From Sphingomonas corticis (GTDB lineage: Bacteria; Pseudomonadota; Alphaproteobacteria; Sphingomonadales; Sphingomonadaceae), in assembly GCF_012035195.1 (NCBI RefSeq), contig NZ_JAAVJH010000008.1, positions 1-64,000 on the forward strand: 64,000 bases of DNA, read 5' to 3'. The notes under the pieces are model-generated. The model ran no database searches. It had not been told where the DNA came from and was given only the letters and a program-made list of their open reading frames with translations. Of the stretch, positions 55,002 to 64,000 are shown in pieces. The translations under genes were made by a program, and so were the position numbers. The first letter of the stretch is position 1. Every line of letters begins with the position of its first letter.

Positions 55002-55191
55002 CCCGCGCAGCGAGCCACTCCCTGAACGGCAGGCGGCCCGGTTTTCCCCACGTCTTGAGCCACTCCGCCACCACGGCATGGTCGTGGTAGCGTCCCGCCG
55101 CGATGTCCGCGCGTGCCCGCGCGATCGCCGCGGCTTCCACGTCCGGATCGGGTTGCTCGAAGATGCCGGGTTCGTGCTTCATCAGCGGCAT
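54994..55191 (-). CDS. Antitoxin partner of the ParE/RelE-type toxin
   Basis: This 65-residue protein (62 from ATG 55182) has an acidic, helical centre (PDPDVEAAAIARARADIAAG) and an aromatic, basic C-terminus (WLKTWGKPGRLPFREWLAAR) that would wrap the toxin. The N-terminal DNA-binding part is very short compared with ribbon-helix-helix antitoxins, so autoregulation is uncertain. Its function is inferred from overlap with the toxin gene and size. Confidence 0.72.
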   Translation of the reverse strand: MPLMKHEPGIFEQPDPDVEAAAIARARADIAAGRYHDHAVVAEWLKTWGKPGRLPFREWLAARDA

Positions 55192-55228
55192 TGTAGGCGC
55201 GGCCGCGGTCCTAGGCTAGGCCTGCGCC

Positions 55229-55726
55229 ATGCTTCGCCGCACCACGTTCGCGTCCCCCGTCGGCACCCTGGCACTCGTCGTTGACGACGCAGGTCTCGTC
55301 GCATTGCTGTGGCCGGATGACGCGCCCGCGCGCGTGCCGCTGCCCGTGCCGGAGGAGGATGCGACGCACTCCGTCCTCGCCGCCGCGGCATCGCAGCTGC
55401 GCGAGTATTTCGCCGGTGCCCGCATCGCCTTCGACCTGCCGCTCGCCCCGCGCGGCACCCCGTTCCAGCGCGCGGTCTGGACCGCGCTCGGTCAGATCCC
55501 CTTCGGCGAGACGCGCAGCTATGCCGAGGTCGCACGCGCCATCGGCCGCCCCGCCGCCACGCGTGCGGTCGGTGCCGCGAACGGGCGCAACCCGCTGTCG
55601 ATCGTGCTGCCGTGCCATCGCGTCATCGGCAGCGGCGGCGCGCTGACCGGCTTCGCCGGCGGCCTCGCCGCGAAGCGCTGGTTGCTGGCGCATGAGGGCG
55701 TTTGCAACCGCGACCTGTTTCCGTAA
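55229..55726 (+). CDS. ogt: Methylated-DNA-protein-cysteine S-methyltransferase
   Basis: This 165-residue suicide repair enzyme transfers methyl groups from O6-methylguanine (and O4-methylthymine) to its own Cys. The acceptor Cys is in [20 protein letters not shown], and the DNA-binding helix is in [20 protein letters not shown]. The N-terminal fold starts [18 protein letters not shown]. There is no Ada-type regulatory domain. The short gap to maeB (10 bases) suggests co-transcription. Confidence 0.92.
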   Translation: MLRRTTFASPVGTLALVVDDAGLVALLWPDDAPARVPLPVPEEDATHSVLAAAASQLREYFAGARIAFDLPLAPRGTPFQRAVWTALGQIPFGETRSYAEVARAIGRPAATRAVGAANGRNPLSIVLPCHRVIGSGGALTGFAGGLAAKRWLLAHEGVCNRDLFP

Positions 55727-55736
55727 GGGCAGGGGC

Positions 55737-58010
<2,274 letters not shown>

Positions 58011-58021
58011 CCTCCTTGCTT

Positions 58022-58041
58022 CCCTCCCGGTAAGGGGAGGG
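58022..58041 (+). terminator. Hairpin after maeB
   Basis: CCCTCCC (58022-58028) and GGGAGGG (58035-58041) form a 7-bp stem 11 bases after the maeB stop. No T run follows (GAGTAAAGC), so termination strength is uncertain. Confidence 0.45.
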
Positions 58042-58101
58042 GAGTAAAGCTGAACGGACCCGCCGCGTCCGCGACACGCCGTTACACTTTCGCCGCTTGC
58101 C

Positions 58102-58116
58102 CGCGAAACATTCGCG
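58102..58116. promoter_or_regulatory. Perfect inverted repeat upstream of a small secreted protein gene
   Basis: CGCGAA-ACA-TTCGCG is a 6-bp perfect inverted repeat with a three-base centre, 61 bases before the ATG at 58178. It could be a dimeric regulator site. No candidate regulator gene is adjacent. Confidence 0.35.
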
Positions 58117-58177
58117 ACGATCGCCGCCTATCTCCTTCTCATCGGCCGGAAACGCCGGTGAAAGAGGAGTGTAGGAC

Positions 58178-58522
58178 ATGAACCGCATCAAGACCGCTTT
58201 CGTCGCCGCCCTGGGCATCGCCGCCGTCGCGGCGCCCTCGGTCGCCTCGGCCGCGCCGTGGCAGTCGATCAACCAGCGCCAGCAGCGGCTGGACCAGCGC
58301 ATCGACCAGGGCATCCGGTCGGGCGCGCTGAACCGCAACGAGGCCTATCGCCTGCGCACCCAGTTCCGCGATCTCGCCAACCTCGAGCAGCGCTACCGCC
58401 GCTCGAACGGCCTCTCCAACTGGGAGCGGCAGGACCTGAACCGGCGCTTCGACCAGCTGAGCGCGCGGGTCTATAACCAGAAGCACGATCGCCAGGGTCA
58501 CCGCGGCGGCCATCGCCGCTGA
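58178..58522 (+). CDS. Small periplasmic protein, Arg/Gln-rich
   Basis: This 114-residue protein has a clear signal peptide (MNRIKTAFVAALGIAAVAAP, cut after ASA). The mature helical protein has repeated Gln/Arg/Asp heptad-like stretches (QRQQRLDQRIDQGIRSGALN, LRTQFRDLANLEQRYRRSNG, RQDLNRRFDQLSARVYNQKH) and a His/Arg-rich tail. The pattern recalls small alphaproteobacterial periplasmic proteins without known function. The strong ribosome site AGAGGAG suggests high expression. Confidence 0.72.
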   Translation: MNRIKTAFVAALGIAAVAAPSVASAAPWQSINQRQQRLDQRIDQGIRSGALNRNEAYRLRTQFRDLANLEQRYRRSNGLSNWERQDLNRRFDQLSARVYNQKHDRQGHRGGHRR

Positions 58523-58633
58523 GCCAGCCCTCCACCCGCCCCGCCGGACACCTCCGGCGGGGCGAACGTTTCACATGCAACCGAAACCTGATGCCGATCA
58601 TTCCCCAGCCGTGCAGGCGATGGGAGACGGGCG

Positions 58634-59050
58634 ATGAAGGCGATAACGGCGGCGGTGATCGGCGCGGCGGCGATGGTGGCGGGATGCTCCAGCTACGGCA
58701 GCGGCTACGGCCCGCGCAGTGCAGGCTACAACGGCTGGGGCGCGTACGATTACGATCGCGTCGATCCCGCATACGGGGGCTATTACGCCGACCGCTACTA
58801 TCGTGACGGACCGGGCTATCGCGAGCGCCGCCTCGGGAATCGCGACCGCGTCTACGCCGGCCAGGATGGCCGCTACTATTGCCGCCGCAGCGACGGCACG
58901 ACCGGACTGATCGTCGGCGGCCTGGCGGGCGGCGCACTGGGCGCGGTCATCTCGCCGGGCGGGTCGGGTCTGCTGGGCGCGATCCTGGGCGGCGCGGGCG
59001 GCGCGGCGCTCGGCAAGTCGGTCGATCGCAACAACGTGCGCTGCCGCTAG
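58634..59050 (+). CDS. Glycine-zipper lipoprotein
   Basis: This 138-residue lipoprotein has lipobox AAMVAGC followed by SSYGSGYG. The first half is rich in Tyr, Gly and Arg (DPAYGGYYADRYYRDGPGYR). The second half has a YCRRSDGTTG segment and a glycine-zipper helix (LIVGGLAGGALGAVISPGGS, LLGAILGGAGGAALGKSVDR) as in Rick_17kDa/OsmB-like outer-membrane lipoproteins. Its function is unknown. It is convergent with the SleB-type gene, ending 12 bases before that gene's stop. Confidence 0.75.
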   Translation: MKAITAAVIGAAAMVAGCSSYGSGYGPRSAGYNGWGAYDYDRVDPAYGGYYADRYYRDGPGYRERRLGNRDRVYAGQDGRYYCRRSDGTTGLIVGGLAGGALGAVISPGGSGLLGAILGGAGGAALGKSVDRNNVRCR

Positions 59051-59062
59051 CATCGATCCCGC

Positions 59063-59983
59063 TCAGCGCAGCGGCTTGCCCGTGTCCTTCCACCGATCGA
59101 GAATCGTCGATTCGGGTAAGGCCGGCACGGCGGCGGATGCGGACACGCGCTCCGGCGCGGGCGAGGCGATTGCTGCGAGGGCGGGGGGCGGCTCGACCTC
59201 CGCCGGCACGATGTCGACGTGCGGGCCGGGCAGCGGCTCGCCGCCGCGATAGCGCCGGGTGAAGGCCGCCGGCGTGCCGTAGAACCCCTTCCAGCGATGG
59301 AAGAAATGCGCGCCGATCGCGTCCGTCATCACCAACGTGCGGTTCCACGCCGGTGTCACCGCGAAGGTGTGATAGTGTGTCGCCCAGCCGACCGGCGCGA
59401 AGACCTGTCCGTTCAGCAGTGCCGCCGCGTTGCGCAGCGCCCGCGCCCAGCCGTCTCGCGACGGTGCGCGCGCCATCGCGCCGTCGCAAGCGAAGCTGAA
59501 CTGGCAGCCGGCGCGTTCCGATCCCTGGTAGACGGTGCCGCACACGGTGCCCGGAAAGGCGGGATGGCGTACGCGGTTCAGCACCACCTGCGCCACCGCG
59601 CGCTGGCCGTCGTCGCTCTCGCTCGCCGCCTCGTAATAGACCGCGGTGGCGAGGCACTGGAGCGCGCGCCCGCGATCGACCGCGGCGATGCCGGCCAGCG
59701 AGAAGGCGCGCGCCGCGACGCCGGGCGTCGGCGCGACGGCGGGAAGCCGCGGCAGCGCGATCGTTCCCGTCGCGCCGCGCCCGGGCGAGGACAGCAGCGG
59801 AGCGGCTGGAGAGGGAACGATCCGGCTGACGACCGGAGCCGCGGCGACCGGCGCCGGTGCCAGCCAGCGCAGCGCCGCCTGCGCGGCGAACCATCCGCCC
59901 GCCAGCGCCACCGCACTCCACACGGCGGCCGCCAGCACGACCGCGGCCTGCGCAGCGGAGCGGGGGAGGGAAAGCGCCGTCAC
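59063..59983 (-). CDS. Cell-wall hydrolase, SleB type
   Basis: This 306-residue protein has an N-terminal membrane anchor or signal (AAVVLAAAVWSAVALAGGWF), a Pro/Ala-rich linker, and a Hydrolase_2 domain at about residues 105-225: CLATAVYYEAASESDDGQRA, VAQVVLNRVRHPAFPGTVCG, VYQGSERAGCQFSFACDG. The Glu in YYEAASES is the expected catalytic acid. Family members cleave peptidoglycan glycan strands; in non-sporulating sphingomonads they act in wall remodelling. The C-terminal 60 residues are low complexity. Confidence 0.88.
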   Translation of the reverse strand: MTALSLPRSAAQAAVVLAAAVWSAVALAGGWFAAQAALRWLAPAPVAAAPVVSRIVPSPAAPLLSSPGRGATGTIALPRLPAVAPTPGVAARAFSLAGIAAVDRGRALQCLATAVYYEAASESDDGQRAVAQVVLNRVRHPAFPGTVCGTVYQGSERAGCQFSFACDGAMARAPSRDGWARALRNAAALLNGQVFAPVGWATHYHTFAVTPAWNRTLVMTDAIGAHFFHRWKGFYGTPAAFTRRYRGGEPLPGPHVDIVPAEVEPPPALAAIASPAPERVSASAAVPALPESTILDRWKDTGKPLR

Positions 59984-60047
59984 GCGCGCGGCTGTAGCCC
60001 GCGAAAGCCTTACATTTCGTCGATGCCGGCCCCGCGGAGGGCTCGGC

Positions 60048-60242
60048 TCAGTCCTTCTTGCCGCGATTGGCGAACAGCACCGCCGCGGCCACCGCGGCCG
60101 AGCCGATGCCGACGCCCAGGCCGATCTTGCCCAGCTGCCAGTTGCGCTCGCGCCGCTCCGCCGCGGCCTTGCCCGCGCCCGCTTCCTCGTGCGCCTTGGC
60201 GGCGGCGACGGCGGCCAGGATCTCGTTCGGTTCGTCGGTCAT
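60048..60242 (-). CDS. Small C-tail-anchored membrane protein
   Basis: This 64-residue protein has an acidic helical N-terminus ([20 protein letters not shown]), a basic patch ([10 protein letters not shown]) and a C-terminal transmembrane helix ([20 protein letters not shown]) with a GKKD end. Its ATG overlaps the tgt stop by four bases, so it is translated with tgt. Similar small proteins follow tgt in related genomes as far as I recall; the function is unknown. Confidence 0.75.
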   Translation of the reverse strand: MTDEPNEILAAVAAAKAHEEAGAGKAAAERRERNWQLGKIGLGVGIGSAAVAAAVLFANRGKKD

Positions 60243-61375
60243 GCCTTCTCTCCCTTGGCGGCGTAGCGGGTGCGGAAGTCGGCGGCGAAGCTCGCCAGCC
60301 GTCCCTCCGCAATCGCGGCGCGCAGATCGGCCATCAGCGCCTGATAGAAGGCGATATTGTGTTCCGTCATCAACATCGCGCCCAGAATTTCCCCGCTGCG
60401 GACGAGGTGGTGGAGATAGGCGCGGCTCCACGTGGCGCATACCGCACACGCGCAGGCGGGGTCGAGCGGGCCGGTATCCTCGGCGAAGCGCGCGTTGCGG
60501 ATGTTGATCGGCCCGGCGCGCGTGAACGCCTGCCCGGTGCGGCCCGACCGCGTCGGCAGCACGCAGTCGAACATGTCGACCCCGCGCTCCACCGCGCCGA
60601 CGATGTCGTCGGGCTTGCCCACGCCCATCAGGTAGCGCGGGCGGTCCGCCGGCAGCTGTTGCGGGGCGTAGTCGAGGCAGGCGAACATCGCCTCCTGCCC
60701 CTCGCCCACCGCCAGCCCGCCGATGGCGTAGCCGTCGAAGCCGATGTCGATCAGCGCGTCGGCGCTGGCGCAGCGAAGCCCTTCGTCGAGCGCGCCCTGC
60801 TGGATGCCGAAGACGGCGTTGCGCGCGGCGTGATCGCCACCGGCGTCGAACGCGTCGCGGCTCCGGCGGGCCCAGCGCATCGACCGCTCCATCGCCGCCG
60901 CCTGCACCTCGCGCGTCGACGTGGTGGGCACCAGTTCGTCGAACGCCATCACGATGTTGCTTCCCAGCAGTCGCTGGATCTCGATCGACCGCTCGGGCGT
61001 GATGAGGTGGCGCCTGCCGTCGAGGTGGCTGGCGAAGGCGACGCCTTCCTCGCTGCGCTTCGTCAGTTCGGACAGGCTCATCACCTGATAGCCGCCCGAG
61101 TCGGTCAGGATCGGCCGGTCCCACGCCATGAAGGCGTGCAGCCCGCCCAGCCGCGCCACCCGCTCGGCGCCCGGACGCAGCATCAGGTGATAGGTGTTGC
61201 CCAGAATGATGTCGGCGCCCGCGGCGCGCACGTCGCCTGGCTTCATTGCCTTCACCGTGGCGGCGGTGCCGACCGGCATGAAGGCAGGCGTGCGGATCTC
61301 GCCGCGCGCCATCGCGATGGTGCCGGTGCGCGCCCGCCCGTCGATGGCGGCGATGGTGAAGGCGAAGCGCGTCAT
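60239..61375 (-). CDS. tgt: Queuine tRNA-ribosyltransferase (tRNA-guanine transglycosylase)
   Basis: This 378-residue enzyme exchanges guanine 34 for preQ1 in tRNAs with GUN anticodons, including the tRNA-Asn encoded in this window. Marks are [20 protein letters not shown], the general Asp in [27 protein letters not shown], the nucleophile Asp in [20 protein letters not shown], and the zinc site CACAVC...H near the end. It overlaps the EF-hand gene and the 64-residue gene by four bases each. queA is not in the window. Confidence 0.95.
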   Translation of the reverse strand: MTRFAFTIAAIDGRARTGTIAMARGEIRTPAFMPVGTAATVKAMKPGDVRAAGADIILGNTYHLMLRPGAERVARLGGLHAFMAWDRPILTDSGGYQVMSLSELTKRSEEGVAFASHLDGRRHLITPERSIEIQRLLGSNIVMAFDELVPTTSTREVQAAAMERSMRWARRSRDAFDAGGDHAARNAVFGIQQGALDEGLRCASADALIDIGFDGYAIGGLAVGEGQEAMFACLDYAPQQLPADRPRYLMGVGKPDDIVGAVERGVDMFDCVLPTRSGRTGQAFTRAGPINIRNARFAEDTGPLDPACACAVCATWSRAYLHHLVRSGEILGAMLMTEHNIAFYQALMADLRAAIAEGRLASFAADFRTRYAAKGEKA

Positions 61376-61899
61376 CGCCGCCGTGGCCGTCCCGCCGGCG
61401 GCGGTGCCTTGGGCTTGTCGCCGGGTCGCAGCCCCTGCGTCGGGCCGTTGGCGTCGATCGGCCCGGTGCGGAACGTCAGCAACTCGGCGCGGCTGATCGT
61501 CTTGCTGCCGTCGCGGTCGTAGCGCGCGAACAGACGGCTGAAATGGTCCTGCAACTCGTCCAGCGAGACCTGGTCGTCCTGGTTCTTGTCCACCTCGAAC
61601 GGACTGGGCAGCGCGGCGCGGTCGCCCAGGTAGCGCAGCGCCCAGTCGGAGAAGGCGATGTAGCGCAGCGTGCCGGTCTTCGCCGTGTCGATCGCCTCGA
61701 ACGAGGCCTTCACGCCGGCGATCAGCTCCGATCGGTCGACCAGCGCGTCGCCATCGCCGTCGAACGCGGCGATCATCATCGCCACCGGCTCGACCACCAT
61801 CGTCGCCGGCGTCTGCGGCGTGGCGGGCAGGGGGCCGCTGACGACGATCGGCGGCGCGTCCTGCGGCGCGGCGGCGGCGAGCAGGAGGGGGAGGATCAT
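61372..61899 (-). CDS. Secreted EF-hand calcium-binding protein
   Basis: This 175-residue protein has a signal ([13 protein letters not shown]) and several EF-hand loops: [12 protein letters not shown] (first Asp-x-Asp-x-Asp loop), [12 protein letters not shown] (degenerate), [12 protein letters not shown] and [12 protein letters not shown] (the latter two with the canonical 12-residue Asp/Asn-Glu pattern). The protein is probably periplasmic, binding Ca2+ in at least three loops. Its stop overlaps the tgt ATG. The start could lie upstream, but this ATG follows AAGGTAG and fits the signal peptide. Confidence 0.82.
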   Translation of the reverse strand: MILPLLLAAAAPQDAPPIVVSGPLPATPQTPATMVVEPVAMMIAAFDGDGDALVDRSELIAGVKASFEAIDTAKTGTLRYIAFSDWALRYLGDRAALPSPFEVDKNQDDQVSLDELQDHFSRLFARYDRDGSKTISRAELLTFRTGPIDANGPTQGLRPGDKPKAPPPAGRPRRR

Positions 61900-61954
61900 G
61901 ACGGCGACTACCTTGGGCGAACGCGAAACCGGCCAGCGCCGTAGCAGGCGCAAC

Positions 61955-62956
61955 CTAGTCGGGAAAGGCGCGCGCCAGCCCGTCATACTCGCGTCGCGAG
62001 ATCGCGATCATCGATCCGTGCCGCACGCCGGGGGGCAGCCCGAAGCGATCCCACGCGGGCATGCCGGTGTTGCCCGACGCCTGATACCACGGTCCCTGCA
62101 GCGTCCGCCCGCGTGTCAGCCCGTAGGCGGTGCCCGCATATTGCTCGTAGTAGAGCCACCACTCGCGGTCGTCGGGCGAGCGGATCAGCGTGGGCGCCTC
62201 GCGGAAATTCGGGCTGAGCGGCGGGCCGGGGAACGGGTAGGGGCCGGTCAGCCGCGGCGCGCAGCTGACGCGGATCGTCTTGCCCGTCGGCCACTCGAAC
62301 GACGGATAGCGCTCGTCCTTCACGATCGCGCAATAGCCGCGGGCGCCGTCCGGCTGCACGATCGTGTCGATCGTCGCCATGTCCCATTCGAACAGCCGTC
62401 GCGGCGGTCCGGTGAACGCCTTCAGGTCGGGCGAGGTGACGTACAGCGTCCGCTGGCTGGCCCAGTAGCGCTCCGGATCGCGATCGTCGCCCGGCACCGT
62501 CGGCGTGTGCCACGTCAGCAGGAAGCGGCGCGAGGGCGCGTCGTACATCAGCTTGGGCGCGCCGATCCGGGGCAGCGCGTCGCGCATCCCCGCCTTCAGG
62601 TCGGGCCGGTAGGTGCCGAACGGCGTCCAGCGGATCAGGTCGTCGGAGACGGAGAAGCGGATCAGCGGGTCGTCGTCGCTGCGGTTGCCGACGAGGTACC
62701 AGCGCCCGTCCGGACCCTTTGCGATCGAGGCGTGGCCGCGATACTCGTTCGACACCGGTCGCCCGCCGTTCAGCGCGCGCCAGTGCAGCCCGTCCAGGCT
62801 GACCGAGTAGTGGAGGACGCCGTAGCGCGCCTTCGTCATGTGCGCGAAGAGATACGCCTTGGCCGGATGGACGTAAGGCGTCACCGGCGCGCCGGGCGGC
62901 GCCTCCTGCGCCACGACCGGGGCGGCGAGCGCGAGCAGGATGGCGAGTTGCCTCAC
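61955..62956 (-). CDS. Secreted five-bladed beta-propeller glycosidase-like protein (GH43/GH32 type)
   Basis: This 333-residue protein has signal peptide RQLAILLALAAPVVAQ. The body has repeated blade motifs typical of GH43/62/32/68-clan proteins: GVLHYSVSLDGLHWRALNGG, GHASIAKGPDGRWYLVGN, YWASQRTLYVTSPDLKAFTG, APTLIRSPDDREWWLYYEQY. No complete catalytic triad can be assigned without alignment, so the substrate (a plant arabinoside or similar) is open. It starts at GTG 62956 inside the ldcA stop (GTGA), so it is translated with the peptidoglycan enzyme. Confidence 0.75.
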   Translation of the reverse strand: MRQLAILLALAAPVVAQEAPPGAPVTPYVHPAKAYLFAHMTKARYGVLHYSVSLDGLHWRALNGGRPVSNEYRGHASIAKGPDGRWYLVGNRSDDDPLIRFSVSDDLIRWTPFGTYRPDLKAGMRDALPRIGAPKLMYDAPSRRFLLTWHTPTVPGDDRDPERYWASQRTLYVTSPDLKAFTGPPRRLFEWDMATIDTIVQPDGARGYCAIVKDERYPSFEWPTGKTIRVSCAPRLTGPYPFPGPPLSPNFREAPTLIRSPDDREWWLYYEQYAGTAYGLTRGRTLQGPWYQASGNTGMPAWDRFGLPPGVRHGSMIAISRREYDGLARAFPD

Positions 62957-63768
62957 GCGATGCCGAACGGCACGACGCGGTTCGTCTGCGTGTGCCCCAC
63001 GTCCGCCCGGCCGAGATAGGGGACGCCCAGCTCCCGGCACCATCGCTCCATCATGAACTCCAGCGTCTCGCCCCAGGGCGGATCGTTCTCGCCCACGTCG
63101 GTGACGGCACCCAGCCGCACCCCGGCCAGCGTGCGCAGCTGCGTCGCGTTGCCCAGCGTGAACAGCATTCGGTCGATCGCGTACATCTGCTCCGACACCT
63201 CCTCCACGATCAGCACGTGGTCGGCGAGGTCGGGCAGCCACGGCGTCCCGACCAGCGCCGTCAGGATGGAAAGGTTCAGCGCCACCGAAGGCTGGCCGCG
63301 CAACCCCGGCTCCAGCGCGCTGCGGTCGGCGCGCGCCATCCAGCCGAGCGCGCGCGCGACGGTGGCGTCGCCCTGCCTGCGGCGGATGTCGCTCGCCATC
63401 GGGCCGTGCACCGGCCGCCCGATGCGGCGGGCGTAGAGCGCGGACAGGAGGAAGCCGACGTCGGAATAGCCGAGATACGTCTTGCGCCGCGCCGCCTCGT
63501 TCAGCTGCGGCATGACGGTGGAGAGCAGGCGGTTGGACCCGTAGCCGCCGCGCAGGAACCAGATCGCCTCGAACGCGGGATCGTTGGCATATTGCAGGAA
63601 CGCGGCCGCACGCACCGCGTCAGACCCGGCGAAATGGCCATCATGCGCGTAGCATTGCGGGTGGAAGACCAGGTCGACCTCGGGGTAGGCGATCGCCGCG
63701 AAGGCGGACACGGGCGCGATCACGTCCGGGTTCGCCACGCTGCTCGCCGCCAGTACCCCGATCCGCAT
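62953..63768 (-). CDS. ldcA: LD-carboxypeptidase (peptidase family S66)
   Basis: This 271-residue cytosolic enzyme of peptidoglycan recycling removes the terminal D-Ala from murein tetrapeptides. The S66 marks are the LRGGYGSNRLL turn, nucleophile Ser in LGYSDVGFLLSALY, Glu in VLIVEEVSEQMYAIDRML, and His in ADVGHTQTNRVVPFG. The start at 63768 follows AAGGGAA; longer frames include a translated dispersed repeat. It is divergent from the Mur ligase gene at 63935, which fits a recycling pair. First gene of a five-gene minus-strand operon through tgt. Confidence 0.88.
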   Translation of the reverse strand: MRIGVLAASSVANPDVIAPVSAFAAIAYPEVDLVFHPQCYAHDGHFAGSDAVRAAAFLQYANDPAFEAIWFLRGGYGSNRLLSTVMPQLNEAARRKTYLGYSDVGFLLSALYARRIGRPVHGPMASDIRRRQGDATVARALGWMARADRSALEPGLRGQPSVALNLSILTALVGTPWLPDLADHVLIVEEVSEQMYAIDRMLFTLGNATQLRTLAGVRLGAVTDVGENDPPWGETLEFMMERWCRELGVPYLGRADVGHTQTNRVVPFGIA

Positions 63769-63795
63769 CGCCTGTTCCCTTCCGGCCCGCTCCGT

Positions 63796-63890
63796 CGTGC
63801 CGGATTCGTCCCGGCATTTCACCGAACCGCAGGAGCGGAGCGGGGTGCTTGTGCGGCACGGTGGATGCCGGGACAAGCCCGGCATGACGG
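63796..63890. repeat. Dispersed palindrome between ldcA and the Mur ligase gene
   Basis: Two hairpin arms, GTGCCGG/CCGGCAT near 63797-63817 and ATGCCGG/CCGGCAT at 63865-63885, frame a variable centre and end CATGACGG. The element resembles repeats seen widely in alphaproteobacterial genomes (GGATGCCGGGACAAGCCCGG). It occupies most of the divergent intergenic region. Confidence 0.6.
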
Positions 63891-63934
63891 CCTGCACGCT
63901 TGCCCGCGTGCGCCGAACCGCCGATAGCGCGCCC

Positions 63935-64000
63935 ATGCAGGACGGCAATCTTCACGGGTGCTCCTTCTTCCTCGTCGGCATCGGCGGGTCGGGCATGATG
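63935..64000 (+). CDS. Mur ligase family protein, 5' end only
   Basis: The first 22 codons before the window ends read MQDGNLHGCSFFLVGIGGSG then MM. The FFLVGIGGSGM motif is the N-terminal dinucleotide-like loop of MurC/Mpl-type UDP-N-acetylmuramate ligases. Being divergent from ldcA it is more likely Mpl (murein tripeptide recycling) or a MurC paralogue than the dcw-cluster MurC, but 22 residues cannot decide. Confidence 0.6.
   Translation, partial: MQDGNLHGCSFFLVGIGGSGMM

Noticed and set aside
61996..62513. Overlapping minus-strand frame inside the propeller gene
   Set aside because: It is a shifted-frame shadow of the GH43-like protein without a ribosome site.

Overview
The window is about 70% GC and looks like the chromosome of a sphingomonad-type alphaproteobacterium. 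Supporting signs are the gene set (katE, tgt, maeB, an SleB-type hydrolase, an Mrp antiporter with fused A and B subunits, btu genes behind a cobalamin riboswitch), the many 4-nt ATGA/GTGA overlaps between co-transcribed genes, and dispersed palindromes of a kind common in this group. No prophage, CRISPR array, rRNA or restriction/defence island is visible.

Positions 1-13.1 kb form an eroded accessory segment. It starts with tandem repeats resembling the end of an IS21-type element and a transporter tail, then a ROK-family regulator, a secreted parvulin, and a GDPD phosphodiesterase cut from its signal peptide by an in-frame TGA. Next come an IS3 orfB fragment, the 3' ruin of a BCCT (BetT-like) transporter, an intact six-gene mrp operon (AB fusion, C, D, E, F, G), a scar joining a channel N-terminus to an SLC13 C-terminus, and a ClC gene with an in-frame amber codon in its selectivity-filter motif.

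Positions 13.1-34.1 kb carry stress and housekeeping genes: katE with a probable EcfG promoter, a soluble-dehydrogenase/DUF2231 pair, a CDF exporter, a PhrB-type iron-sulfur photolyase, a CadC-like regulator divergent from an autotransporter, and a second scar (aldo/keto reductase tail against LysR tail). These are followed by a deaminase, a NUDIX hydrolase, a TPR-SPOR protein overlapping a dGTPase gene, and hutF-hutC behind a probable HutC operator.

Positions 34.1-44.4 kb hold a tRNA-Asn, moaA-nadK, an EAL protein and a GAF protein. They also hold a cobalamin uptake cluster: btuC-btuD on the minus strand, a B12 riboswitch with btuB on the minus strand, and divergent btuF. Dispersed palindromes here appear to supply coding sequence at the ends of btuC and btuF.

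Positions 44.4-64 kb are core genome: a retropepsin-like protease, thrS with a short upstream ORF containing a threonine run, infC with a probable ATA start, glnD, a TipA-like MerR regulator, mutS, a ParE-type toxin/antitoxin pair, ogt, maeB, small envelope proteins and an SleB-like hydrolase. A five-gene operon follows (ldcA, a beta-propeller hydrolase, an EF-hand protein, tgt, a 64-residue membrane protein), facing a Mur ligase gene cut by the window end.

I did not find a clear multi-gene undescribed system. The best new leads are regulatory or evolutionary: the thrS leader ORF, the non-canonical infC start, repeats recruited into btu reading frames, and the cluster of nonsense codons and deletion scars.
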